Assembly (NCBI GenBank): GCA_910588555.1
Contig: CAJUPC010000032.1
Span: 1-18,325 of the forward strand
Length of the DNA stretch: 18,325 nt
Direction of reading: 5' to 3'
DNA from: Candidatus Gastranaerophilales bacterium
GTDB taxonomy: Bacteria; Cyanobacteriota; Vampirovibrionia; Gastranaerophilales; Gastranaerophilaceae
The notes below the pieces were generated by a model. The model was not told where the DNA came from. It worked only from the letters and a program-made list of their open reading frames with translations, and did not search any database. A program made the position numbers and the translations under genes. Shown here piece by piece: positions 1-6,814 of the stretch (positions within the stretch are counted from its first letter, which is position 1; each line of letters opens with the position of its first letter).

Positions 1-120
1 ACAATTAGAGAAAAAACTGCAAAAATTTTATCAAAAATTGACAAAGATAAGGAACTTAAACAAATTCAACAAGAACTAAAATATGACTCAAACTATTATG
101 TACGAAGGTTTTCAAAATAA
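1..120 (+). CDS. C-terminal end of a HEAT-repeat-like protein (5' truncated by window edge)
   Basis: Frame 1 is open from the first base and ends in TAA at 118-120, giving 39 residues that begin TIREKTAKILSKIDK and finish YYVRRFSK. The pattern of an amphipathic helix (IREKTAKIL), a short turn, a second helix with D.N..VRR resembles the end of a HEAT/PBS-lyase type repeat, which normally serves as a protein-protein interaction scaffold. This is only a fragment: the start and most of the gene lie outside the window, so both the family call and any function are tentative. No terminator hairpin is obvious in the roughly 50 bases after the stop. Confidence 0.45.
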   Translation, partial: TIREKTAKILSKIDKDKELKQIQQELKYDSNYYVRRFSK

Positions 121-172
121 TATGTAAAGAAATATTACAAAATAGATAAAAAATATATACACTTTACGCAAT

Positions 173-200
173 TTTTCATTAATGATTTACTTTATATAAA
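173..200 (+). promoter_or_regulatory. Possible promoter of the ribbon-helix-helix operon
   Basis: TTTTCA at 173-178 and TATAAA at 195-200 are separated by 16 bases and lie about 40 bases before the ATG at 242. The surrounding DNA is very AT-rich, so chance matches are common and this is a weak call. Confidence 0.35.
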
Positions 201-241
201 TGTAAGGGGAATAACAAAAGGGAAATTCAAAGGAGTACATA

Positions 242-430
242 ATGGCAAGAGTATTAATATCAATGCCTGAAAGATTTTTAGACGAGATTGATCAGGTTGC
301 AGGTTCAGAAAACAGAACAAGATCAGAGTTAATCAGAGAAGCACTCAGAACTTATATGTATAGAAATCAGATAAGAAACACTCAAAAAGCTTCAAGAAAC
401 GCAGAAATCTTAACAGCAATGCTAGGTTAA
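242..430 (+). CDS. CopG-type ribbon-helix-helix DNA-binding protein
   Basis: A 62-residue protein with the compact ribbon-helix-helix layout. A beta strand at residues 2-8 (ARVLISM) is followed by helix A (PERFLDEIDQVAG), a turn with NRTRSELIREAL and helix B running into a basic tail. The family dimerises and inserts the paired strands into the DNA major groove, and usually represses its own operon or acts as an antitoxin. The start is fixed by AAAGGAG seven bases before the ATG. It is followed 42 bases later by a second small gene (473-634) that looks like another member of the same fold. No MazF-, RelE- or ParE-type toxin gene is adjacent, so I would not call it an antitoxin. Function beyond DNA binding is inferred from fold only. 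Confidence 0.8.
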   Translation: MARVLISMPERFLDEIDQVAGSENRTRSELIREALRTYMYRNQIRNTQKASRNAEILTAMLG

Positions 431-472
431 ATAAAAAAAAATTAGGGGAAAGGATAAAAAAGGGTGAATAAA

Positions 473-634
473 ATGGAAAATACAGAATATATTATGTCTT
501 CATTAGATGAATACTTCGAAATCTTAGATAAAGAAAACAAAAAACGCTCAGAAATGGTTGCAAAATCACTTGTTAAATACTTACAGAAATCAAAAGAAGA
601 TAACAAGTATGAAGCAGTAAAAGCAGCAAAATAG
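473..634 (+). CDS. Small ribbon-helix-helix-like protein, 53 aa
   Basis: This short frame encodes 53 residues starting MENTEYIMSSLDEYF and ending in TAG at 632-634. AGGGTGA at 461-467 lies five bases before the ATG, a good ribosome binding site. The protein can be laid over the upstream CopG-like protein: a short strand (EYIMSSL), helix A (DEYFEILDKENK), a turn with KRSEMVAKSLVKYL, then a Lys/Glu-rich tail. It lacks the hydrophobic regularity of a toxin. The 42-base gap and the shared downstream terminator argue for one operon. It may be a diverged paralogue that heterodimerises with the first protein; that is inference. The opposite-strand frame over this region has no good ribosome binding site and looks like a shadow. 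Confidence 0.6.
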   Translation: MENTEYIMSSLDEYFEILDKENKKRSEMVAKSLVKYLQKSKEDNKYEAVKAAK

Positions 635-685
635 GTCAAGGATTATTTTGGAAAACGGTTAAAAATTTATAGGGGAAAAATTTTA

Positions 686-709
686 AAAGGGTTGCACTAG
701 CAACCCTTT
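686..709 (+). terminator. Hairpin terminator after the ribbon-helix-helix operon
   Basis: AAAGGGTTGC (686-695) pairs perfectly with GCAACCCTTT (700-709) around the loop ACTA. It is followed by GTGGTAATTTTTT, a somewhat delayed T-run, so termination on the plus strand may be partial and backed up by the next hairpin. Confidence 0.7.
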
Positions 710-728
710 GTGGTAATTTTTTAAAAAT

Positions 729-760
729 AAAAAGAGCTAATATAAATATTAGCTCTTTTT
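729..760 (-). terminator. Terminator of tuf, symmetrical and probably bidirectional
   Basis: A 15-bp perfect inverted repeat (729-743 with 746-760) with AGAGCTAATAT arms is flanked by A- and T-runs on both sides. It lies 21 bases beyond the tuf stop on the minus strand and can also catch read-through from the plus-strand operon. Confidence 0.85.
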
Positions 761-781
761 AAATTTTATAGTTGTTAAAAA

Positions 782-1990
782 TTATTCAATAATTTTGTCA
801 ACAACACCGGCACCAACTGTGTGACCGCCTTCTCTGATAGCAAATCTCATACCTTCTTCGATAGCTACAGGAGCGATAAGTTCAACTTCCATAACTACGT
901 TATCACCAGGCATTACCATTTGACCTTCAAATTTGATTGAACCGGTTACGTCAGTTGTTCTGATATAGAACTGAGGTCTGTAACCAGGGAAGAATGGAGT
1001 GTGACGTCCGCCTTCTTCTTTAGTCAATACGTATACGTTAGCAGTGAATTTTGTGTGAGGTTTGATTGAACCAGGTTTAGCCAATACTTGACCACGTTGA
1101 ATTTCAGTTTTGTCGATACCACGAAGAAGTGCACCAACGTTATCACCAGCTTGACCTTGGTCAAGAGATTTTCTGAACATTTCAACACCTGTAACTGTAG
1201 TTTTCTTAGTTTCGCCTAAACCAACTAATTCAACTTCGTCACCAACTTTAACGATACCACGTTCAACTCTACCAGTTGCAACTGTACCACGACCTGTGAT
1301 TGAGAATACGTCTTCAACAGGCATCAAGAAAGGTTTGTCCAAATCACGTTCCGGAGTTGGGAAGTAAGAATCGATAGCATCCATCAATTCCCAAATTTTG
1401 TCAACCCATTTATCAACGCCACGAGCGATTGTCGGGTTGGCTTGAGCAGCTTCAAGAGCTTTCAAAGCAGAACCGTGGATGAATGGGATGTTGTCGCCGT
1501 CGAATTCATAAGAAGTCAACAATTCACGAACTTCCATTTCAACCAATTCTAACAATTCAGGATCGTCAACCATATCACATTTGTTCAAGAATACTACTAA
1601 GTTAGGAACACCAACCTGACGAGCAAGCAAAATGTGTTCACGAGTTTGAGGCATAGCACCGTCAGTTGCAGCAACTACCAAGATAGCGCCGTCCATTTGA
1701 GCTGCACCTGTAATCATGTTTTTAACATAGTCAGCGTGGCCCGGGCAGTCAACGTGAGCATAGTGTCTTGCTTGTGTTTCGTATTCTACGTGAGCTGTAG
1801 AGATGGTAATACCTCTTGCTCTTTCTTCAGGAGCTGCGTCGATTTCATCGAATTTTTTCATTGCAGCTTGACCTTGAGCAGCCAATACAGATGTAATTGC
1901 TGCTGTTAATGTTGTTTTACCGTGGTCAACGTGGCCTACTGTACCTACGTTAACGTGAGGTTTGGTACGTTCGTACTTTTCTCTAGCCAT
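782..1990 (-). CDS. tuf: Elongation factor Tu
   Basis: EF-Tu is the GTPase that carries aminoacyl-tRNA to the ribosomal A site. The 402 residues are full length (bacterial EF-Tu is about 393-409). The G motifs are intact: GHVDHGKT at 19-26, RGITI at 59-63, DCPGH at 81-85 and NKCD at 136-139, followed by the two beta-barrel domains. The start has GGAG nine bases upstream. The gene has its own consensus-like promoter (2058-2085) and terminator (729-760), so it appears monocistronic. In many bacteria, including cyanobacteria, tuf lies with rpsL-rpsG-fusA, which is not the case here; whether a second copy exists elsewhere cannot be seen. Its codon use is less AT-rich than its neighbours', consistent with high expression. 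Its partner EF-Ts is encoded at 12008-12871. Confidence 0.98.
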   Translation of the reverse strand: MAREKYERTKPHVNVGTVGHVDHGKTTLTAAITSVLAAQGQAAMKKFDEIDAAPEERARGITISTAHVEYETQARHYAHVDCPGHADYVKNMITGAAQMDGAILVVAATDGAMPQTREHILLARQVGVPNLVVFLNKCDMVDDPELLELVEMEVRELLTSYEFDGDNIPFIHGSALKALEAAQANPTIARGVDKWVDKIWELMDAIDSYFPTPERDLDKPFLMPVEDVFSITGRGTVATGRVERGIVKVGDEVELVGLGETKKTTVTGVEMFRKSLDQGQAGDNVGALLRGIDKTEIQRGQVLAKPGSIKPHTKFTANVYVLTKEEGGRHTPFFPGYRPQFYIRTTDVTGSIKFEGQMVMPGDNVVMEVELIAPVAIEEGMRFAIREGGHTVGAGVVDKIIE

Positions 1991-2057
1991 GAGATTAATC
2001 TCCTTTTTTTGTCTACTTATACTACAATACTATTTGGTATTTTAAGCCATATTATAT

Positions 2058-2085
2058 ATAATATGTGCTCAAACTTTTTTGTCAA
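2058..2085 (-). promoter_or_regulatory. tuf promoter
   Basis: Read on the minus strand, TTGACA (2080-2085) is followed after 16 bases by TATTAT (2058-2063), about 65 bases before the tuf ATG. The consensus -35 suits a highly expressed gene. It starts about 20 bases past the nusA terminator. Confidence 0.75.
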
Positions 2086-2105
2086 CAAGGAATAAGCGGA
2101 TATCA

Positions 2106-2132
2106 AAAAAGGCCCCGAAACGGAGCCTTTTT
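2106..2132 (-). terminator. Terminator of the rimP-nusA operon
   Basis: The arms GGCCCCG (2111-2117) and CGGAGCC (2121-2127) flank the loop AAA, with A- and T-runs outside. On the plus strand one pair is a C-A mismatch. On the minus strand the same position is a U-G wobble, so the stem is complete only in the nusA direction. Confidence 0.85.
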
Positions 2133-2152
2133 AATGTTTAAAACAGTCCAAA

Positions 2153-3391
2153 TTATTCTTCTATTTCCGAAATCTCTTCATCAACCGCTTCTTCTGATTG
2201 AATATCTTCTTCATCATAAGCCTGTTGGTTCATTTCTTCTTCGATTTCCTGTTGAAGTTCGTCTTCTGCGGTTTCTTCATATTCTTCTTCTACAGGTTCT
2301 TCGTAGTTTTGGAAGTTTTGAGCTTCTGCTTTTTCCATTTGAGAAACGCTCTTGATATCTATCTTCCAGCCTGTCAATTTGTGAGCAAGTCTTACGTTTT
2401 GACCTTCTCTGCCGATTGCAAGTGAAAGTTGGTCATCTTGAACTACAACCATAGCGTCATGAGCATATTCATCGTCTGCCAAAATATCAACAGATACAAC
2501 TCTTGCAGGTGATAATGCGTTTACAATATATTCAACAGGATCTTCTGAGTATCTAACGATATCAATTTTTTCGTTTTTCAATTCTGAAACGATTGTTTGA
2601 ATTCTTGAGCCGCGCGGTCCGATACAAGCACCTACAGAGTCAACTTCGGGGTCATTTGACCAAACTGCGATTTTTGTTCTGTATCCTGCTTCACGAGAAA
2701 TTGATTTAATTTCAACAATTCCGTCTTCAATTTCGGGAACTTCAAGTTCAAACAATTCTCTAACGATTTCGGCATGTGCGTGAGAAACAATTACCTGCGG
2801 CAATCTTGTTGTTTCTTTTACATTAAGAACAAAAACTCTAATTCTGTTGCCCGGTTTGTAGTATTCACCCGGAATTTGTTCTTTCTGAGGCATAATAGCG
2901 TCAGTTTTACCAATATTAACGATTACATTTCTATTTTCAACACGTTGAATAATACCAGTTGTCAAAGTCCCTTTTTTATCAAGAAACTCGTTCAATACAA
3001 GGTTTCTTTCAGCTTCTCTAATTCTTTGAGTAATAACTTGTTTAGCTGATTGAGCAGCAATACGTCCGAATTGTTCCGGTGTAACTTCAATTTTAATTTC
3101 ATCGCCTGCTTCAACATCTTCAACTATTTCTTGAGCTTCAGAAAGCGCAATTTGCAAATCAGAATCTTCAACTTCATCAACAACAAGTTTAGTACTGAAA
3201 ACACCAATTTCACCTGATTGTTCATCCAGAATAGCTTCAATATTTGAAACTTCTTTACCTATTCTCATATGCTTTTTGTAAGCCGCAACCATTGCATCGC
3301 ATAAAGAAGCAATAAGAACTTCTTTAGAAATCCCTCTTTCTCTTTCTAGTTCTTCACAAGCTTCAAAAAGTGCTGTTCCAATTTTAATCAT
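2153..3391 (-). CDS. nusA: Transcription termination/antitermination factor NusA
   Basis: NusA binds RNA polymerase and the emerging RNA and modulates pausing, intrinsic termination and antitermination. Its 412 residues comprise an N-terminal polymerase-binding domain (about 1-130), an S1 domain (about 136-203), KH1 (about 222-287, with VGACIGPRGSRIQ at 253-265) and KH2 (about 300-347, with REGQNVRLAHKLTGWKIDI). A Glu/Asp-rich tail follows (352-412), shorter than and unlike the structured acidic repeats of E. coli NusA. The ATG has AAGGAG nearby and lies 18 bases after the rimP stop. The usual downstream partner infB is missing: a terminator and tuf follow instead. The operon leader contains an intrinsic terminator, which suggests feedback by NusA itself (see findings). 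Confidence 0.96.
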   Translation of the reverse strand: MIKIGTALFEACEELERERGISKEVLIASLCDAMVAAYKKHMRIGKEVSNIEAILDEQSGEIGVFSTKLVVDEVEDSDLQIALSEAQEIVEDVEAGDEIKIEVTPEQFGRIAAQSAKQVITQRIREAERNLVLNEFLDKKGTLTTGIIQRVENRNVIVNIGKTDAIMPQKEQIPGEYYKPGNRIRVFVLNVKETTRLPQVIVSHAHAEIVRELFELEVPEIEDGIVEIKSISREAGYRTKIAVWSNDPEVDSVGACIGPRGSRIQTIVSELKNEKIDIVRYSEDPVEYIVNALSPARVVSVDILADDEYAHDAMVVVQDDQLSLAIGREGQNVRLAHKLTGWKIDIKSVSQMEKAEAQNFQNYEEPVEEEYEETAEDELQQEIEEEMNQQAYDEEDIQSEEAVDEEISEIEE

Positions 3392-3409
3392 TTTATTTCT
3401 CCTTTTTTA

Positions 3410-3892
3410 TTAGTCAATATATAACTTAGCTGATTGAATATTATCTTTCGAAATCTGTAATTCTTTGCCGTCGTCAAAACGGAAAATTTTAAGTCCTTCA
3501 ATATCGTTAAAATCAAGAATTTCGCCTTTAAATATTTTTTCTGTTTCCCCTTCTAAAGGCTGTTTTAACTTAAGACTTATTCTTCTGCCGTTAAAGTAAG
3601 TAAATTCTTTATCAGATTTGAATTTACGCTCAAGTCCCGGAGATGAAACCTCAAGATAATATTTTACCGGAATAAGCTCATCTAAAAAATCAGATAGGCT
3701 TCGTGTTACTTTTTCACAGTCATCCAAAGTGACATCTTTCTCTTTTGAATAAAGATAAATCCGCAAAAACCATCGGTGATTTTCTTTAACAAATTCGATT
3801 TCAATCGGAATATAACCGAATCTCATTGCTGTATTTTCAATGAGCGGTGTAATTTTTTCCAAAATGTCGTGCCTGTTAACTTCTTGTTTCAT
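3410..3892 (-). CDS. rimP: Ribosome maturation factor RimP
   Basis: RimP helps assemble the 30S subunit head. The 160-residue length fits the family (about 150-170). Recognisable segments are the N-terminal alpha/beta domain with LRIYLYSKEKDVTLDDCEKV, the signature YYLEVSSPGLERKFKSDKEF near residues 98-117, and a C-terminal Sm-like beta barrel (FKGEILDFNDIEGLKIFRF). The start is supported by GAGGAA five to seven bases upstream. It is the first gene of rimP-nusA, an arrangement conserved widely across bacteria. Only about 21 bases separate its ATG from the 3' edge of the leader terminator. Confidence 0.95.
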   Translation of the reverse strand: MKQEVNRHDILEKITPLIENTAMRFGYIPIEIEFVKENHRWFLRIYLYSKEKDVTLDDCEKVTRSLSDFLDELIPVKYYLEVSSPGLERKFKSDKEFTYFNGRRISLKLKQPLEGETEKIFKGEILDFNDIEGLKIFRFDDGKELQISKDNIQSAKLYID

Positions 3893-3913
3893 ATAATTTT
3901 CCTCGAAATATGT

Positions 3914-3945
3914 AAAAAAAGAACGAGGGTTCCCGTTCTTTTTTC
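3914..3945 (-). terminator. Intrinsic terminator in the rimP-nusA leader (candidate attenuator)
   Basis: An AAAAAAGAACG arm pairs with CGTTCTTTTTT around the 8-base loop GGGAACCC-like sequence, followed on the minus strand by a run of seven T. It lies between a good promoter (3971-3999) and the rimP ATG at 3892, so every rimP-nusA transcript from that promoter must pass it. It is also the only terminator available for the upstream minus-strand gene ending at 4023. Confidence 0.8.
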
Positions 3946-3970
3946 TATGGCAATACTGCCTGTAAAAAAA

Positions 3971-3999
3971 ATTATATCGTAGTTGTTTGTAAAAGTAAA
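3971..3999 (-). promoter_or_regulatory. rimP-nusA promoter
   Basis: On the minus strand TTTACT (3994-3999) is followed by a 17-base spacer and a perfect TATAAT (3971-3976). Transcription would begin near 3964, giving a leader of roughly 70 bases that contains a small GGCA-GTAT-TGCC hairpin (3949-3960) and then the terminator. Confidence 0.7.
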
Positions 4000-4022
4000 G
4001 GCATATGTAAAATTATCTTAAC

Positions 4023-5564
4023 TTATTTTTCATTAGGTATAAAATTAGCAGCCATTTGTTTCATTTTATCCATAGTTTCTTGCGTCATTTGATCTTTTGT
4101 CTTGATTTGTTCGGGATTAATTTCAAATGTATAGTTTGCGTCTACAGATGTATTAACAATTTTATATTCCTGACCTTTGCTGTTTTTAATAGTTTCACCG
4201 GTTTCAGCCTGACCTAATGAAGCATACAGCTTAGTCATTTGTTTTGCCAAAGCATTATATTCTCCGCATTTTTTATTTAATTTATCAGCAGCTTTAGTAT
4301 CACCTTTAGATGCTTTTTCTTTTAATTCAATAAGTTCACTTTGAAGTTTACCCATTTTTGTTTTATTATTTTCAATAGTTTTATCTTCGCTTTGAGCAGC
4401 ATTGTATTTTTTATCAGCAATTTCTGATTTAACCTGCTTAATATCACCAAGTTCGTTTTGTTTATTCTGCAAGCTTTCGATTAAATCATCGGCCTGTTTT
4501 GCCATATTACCGTTAAGTTCTTTTTGAGCATCTTTTAATTTTGTTTGTTTTGCTTTAGCTTCATCAAGATCTTTCTGAATTTCAGCGGATGACGGAGATG
4601 GCATTGGTGTACCATTTCTTGCGGCTTCTGCTTCAGCAGCTTTTGTTTTAGACAAGCTTCCTTCTAATTTAGAAATTTCTTGTCCAATACTTGTCAATGC
4701 AGTATCAATTGTTTTATTTGCTTCTGCAAGGTCTTTTGTTTTAAATTCTTTAACAGATTCAATATCTTTACCAATATCTTTTGCAGCGTTGTCCAGTGTT
4801 GACAAATCATTTGCATCAATATCAGGAGCAGTGATACTTAATTTAGATATATCAAGATTAAGTTTAACATCAGTGCCTTCTAACTTGTTATTAATATCAA
4901 CTTCTGTTTTTGCGATATTATCTCTGGCTTTTTGCCCAATACTGCCATAATCATTACTAAAGCTTTCTAATTTTTTATCAGCTTTAGCTTCAATACCTTT
5001 CATTTCACCAAATGTACCTGCTTTTTGCAGTTCTCCTGTCAGTTTGAATTTAGAGCTGTCATAATTAAATGCCTGATCTGACTCTGCCATTTTTTGAGAA
5101 TTATTTGTACCTGATGTTTGTGTTGATTTTCCTGCATTGAGAGCTCCAAGAATACCGGCAGTTACCGTTCCTGTTACAGCAGTAAGCATTGCAATCTTTT
5201 CTAAAGTGCTCATTTTATTATTGTTAGCGCCATGAACATGTCCACACAAATTAGACATTCCTGAGTTCATTGCAAAATGTACACCCTGATTGGATTGCTG
5301 TAATGCAAAGAAGTTATCGTTTGAATAAAATGCTTTTGCATTATGATGAACACCTGAACCAGTCTTAGTACGTGCTGCACCAACGCCGTATAAACAAGGA
5401 GCATTCAAAGAGCTTGTTCTTGTATTTACTGTTGCCGGATTAATTTCATTAGAACGTGTGGCTGTTTTCAAACTTTGCGCAACGGTATTCTTAACGCCAG
5501 CTGCACCACCGCCTGAGTTATTAAGCTGAATATTAAATTTTTTCGGATTCATTCCGACAGCCAT
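4023..5564 (-). CDS. Uncharacterised 513-aa protein with one hydrophobic helix and long coiled coil
   Basis: I do not recognise this family. From the preferred ATG at 5564 (MAVGMNPKKF, weak AGAGAAGAG upstream) the protein has a polar, Gly/Asn-rich N-terminus of about 120 residues containing several Cys and His. One hydrophobic Ala/Gly-rich helix follows at about 123-145 (KIAMLTAVTGTVTAGILGAL). A long Lys/Glu/Ala-rich helical region runs from about 190 to 450 and should be coiled coil. The last 60 residues look more globular. There is no signal peptide. The frame stays open to a GTG at 5627, but no ribosome binding site supports that start. It is alone in its transcription unit; the only terminator downstream is the one in the rimP leader. 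The hydrophobic segment could be a membrane anchor with a coiled-coil arm in the cytoplasm or outside; orientation is unknown. Confidence 0.8.
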   Translation of the reverse strand: MAVGMNPKKFNIQLNNSGGGAAGVKNTVAQSLKTATRSNEINPATVNTRTSSLNAPCLYGVGAARTKTGSGVHHNAKAFYSNDNFFALQQSNQGVHFAMNSGMSNLCGHVHGANNNKMSTLEKIAMLTAVTGTVTAGILGALNAGKSTQTSGTNNSQKMAESDQAFNYDSSKFKLTGELQKAGTFGEMKGIEAKADKKLESFSNDYGSIGQKARDNIAKTEVDINNKLEGTDVKLNLDISKLSITAPDIDANDLSTLDNAAKDIGKDIESVKEFKTKDLAEANKTIDTALTSIGQEISKLEGSLSKTKAAEAEAARNGTPMPSPSSAEIQKDLDEAKAKQTKLKDAQKELNGNMAKQADDLIESLQNKQNELGDIKQVKSEIADKKYNAAQSEDKTIENNKTKMGKLQSELIELKEKASKGDTKAADKLNKKCGEYNALAKQMTKLYASLGQAETGETIKNSKGQEYKIVNTSVDANYTFEINPEQIKTKDQMTQETMDKMKQMAANFIPNEK

Positions 5565-5910
5565 GTGCTCTTCTCTCTTTTTTGTACTCTTAAACATATA
5601 AACGGCATAAAAATCGCAAAATTTCACAAAACGCCTGTTTTGTTACATTAGTTTACATTATGATTGACAAAGAATAATTGTATTAACAACATTAATATTT
5701 AAAAAACAGTTATAAAAGCCTACTGGCAGACTTTCTTTACGTTATGCAAGAGTTTTTAACAATTAGTTTACAAAAATTATGTAAATTTTTCAGAAAAATA
5801 TTTTATACAGCAAAATTCAACTAAACTGTCATTCTTTAGTTTTTATCTCAAAATAATTGTAAAAAGATTGGCATGGACTGTTAGAAAATCATTTATTTTT
5901 TTTCAATTTG
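5565..5910. other. Gene-free intergenic stretch between divergent genes
   Basis: About 350 very AT-rich bases hold no convincing gene. Visible elements are a direct repeat TTACATTA at 5643-5650 and 5653-5660 (10-base period), and an inverted repeat TTTACA-N7-TGTAAA at 5767-5785. I could not pick a convincing promoter for the minus-strand gene starting at 5564. Confidence 0.5.
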
Positions 5911-5913
5911 TTC

Positions 5914-6021
5914 TATTATGGATATACAAAAATCTTGGGAGCGGGGATAGATCCTCTGCTCTATATAATTATCAATCCTTGGAACGATTAAATAGTGGGT
6001 AAAATTCGTTAAAATAAGGAT
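5914..6021 (+). promoter_or_regulatory. Probable structured 5' leader of cobO
   Basis: A -10-like TATTAT lies at 5914-5919, with no clear -35. The next 120 bases are GC-richer than their surroundings and fold into two stem-loops. Hairpin 1 (5939-5961) pairs GAGCGGGGA with TCCTCTGCTC through one bulged base around the loop TAGA. Hairpin 2 pairs ATCCTT (5975-5980) with AAGGAT (6016-6021) and, past an internal loop, AACGA (5983-5987) with TCGTT (6006-6010) around an 18-base loop. The ribosome binding site at 6035-6040 follows 13 bases later. I do not see the conserved boxes of the adenosylcobalamin riboswitch. Confidence 0.45.
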
Positions 6022-6048
6022 AGAAGAACAATTCGGAGGTAGTGAGTC

Positions 6049-6582
6049 GTGCTGGAACATGGTTATATTCAAATATACACAGGAGACGGTAAAGGTAAAA
6101 CAACAGCATCTTTAGGTTTGGCCCTTAGAGCATTGGGACATGGCTGGAAAGTTCTTATCATCCAATTTACAAAGGGTGACAGTGCAACTTCTTATGGCGA
6201 AATTGTTTCATCTTCAAAATTTTTACCTAACCTTGATGTTGTCCAATTCGGCATGGATAGAGTTTGTTATTCACACAATGTTTGCATGGAAGATTTTAAA
6301 GAAGCTAAAAAAGGTTGGGAATTTGCAAAAAAAGCTATTAATTCCGGTGAATATCAATTAATTATTCTTGATGAAATCAACATTTGTACAGCTATGAACA
6401 TGGTTAAAGTTTCTGATGTAAAAGAAGCTTTATTAAATAAACCTGAAAACCTTGAAATCGTTTTGACAGGACGCTATGCTCATCCTGAATTGAAAGCATT
6501 AGCTCATCTTGTAACAGAAATGAAGCCTATTAAACACTATTTTGATATGGGTGTAATGGCAAGACAAGGTATTGAATATTAA
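6049..6582 (+). CDS. cobO: Corrinoid adenosyltransferase (CobO/BtuR type)
   Basis: This enzyme transfers the 5'-deoxyadenosyl group of ATP to cob(I)alamin or cob(I)yrinic acid a,c-diamide (EC 2.5.1.17), in cobalamin synthesis or salvage. The 177 residues match the short CobO/BtuR family. They show a P-loop GDGKGKTT at 12-19, LDEIN at 107-111, LTGRYAHPEL from 139, and the C-terminal signature KHYFDMGVMARQGIEY at 162-177. The start is GTG, with GGAGGT eight bases upstream; no in-frame ATG fits better. No other cobalamin gene is in the window, so a salvage role is as likely as de novo synthesis. The unusually long, foldable leader suggests regulation at the RNA level. Confidence 0.95.
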   Translation: MLEHGYIQIYTGDGKGKTTASLGLALRALGHGWKVLIIQFTKGDSATSYGEIVSSSKFLPNLDVVQFGMDRVCYSHNVCMEDFKEAKKGWEFAKKAINSGEYQLIILDEINICTAMNMVKVSDVKEALLNKPENLEIVLTGRYAHPELKALAHLVTEMKPIKHYFDMGVMARQGIEY

Positions 6583-6625
6583 TATAAATTAATGTAAATC
6601 CTTTTTGTTTCAGAAAATGAAATAA

Positions 6626-6655
6626 GCGGACAGTGAAAACTGTTCGTTTTTTTTT
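6626..6655 (+). terminator. cobO terminator
   Basis: GCGGACAGT and ACTGTTCGT form a 9-bp stem (two or three G-U pairs) capped by the stable tetraloop GAAA, then nine T. Confidence 0.9.
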
Positions 6656-6750
6656 AGTATTAATCAAAAAGAGTCTCCTCCAAACAGATGATTTTTTGCG
6701 ATTTCCTATATATATTTGTAAATTAATACCGTATAATTTTTATAGTAATG

Positions 6751-6778
6751 TTGACTTTTTTAAAAACATTATTATAAA
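6751..6778 (+). promoter_or_regulatory. Promoter of the 6815 gene
   Basis: TTGACT (6751-6756), a 16-base spacer and TATAAA (6773-6778) predict a start near 6785, about 30 bases before the ATG at 6815. AGGAG at 6799-6803 falls within that leader. Confidence 0.7.
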
Positions 6779-6814
6779 CACATACAGGTAGTATAAATAG
6801 GAGAAAACAGCCTT

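Noticed and set aside
242..634. Toxin-antitoxin module
   Set aside because: The second product looks like another DNA-binding ribbon-helix-helix protein and not a toxin, so only a paired-regulator interpretation is kept.
442..639. Minus-strand frame of 65 residues over the second ribbon-helix-helix gene
   Set aside because: It has no ribosome binding site, an unlikely Phe/Ser/Tyr-rich composition, and is antisense to a frame with a good start.
1634..1909. Cys-rich plus-strand frame inside tuf
   Set aside because: It is antisense to the conserved EF-Tu G domain and has no translation signals.
5565..5627. Upstream extension of the 4023 gene to a GTG at 5627
   Set aside because: No ribosome binding site precedes the GTG or the intermediate ATG at about 5597. 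The ATG at 5564 has at least a weak purine-rich site and a more natural N-terminus.
5914..6040. Adenosylcobalamin riboswitch before cobO
   Set aside because: Neither the B12 box nor the conserved core segments of the class can be seen, so I describe only an unclassified foldable leader.
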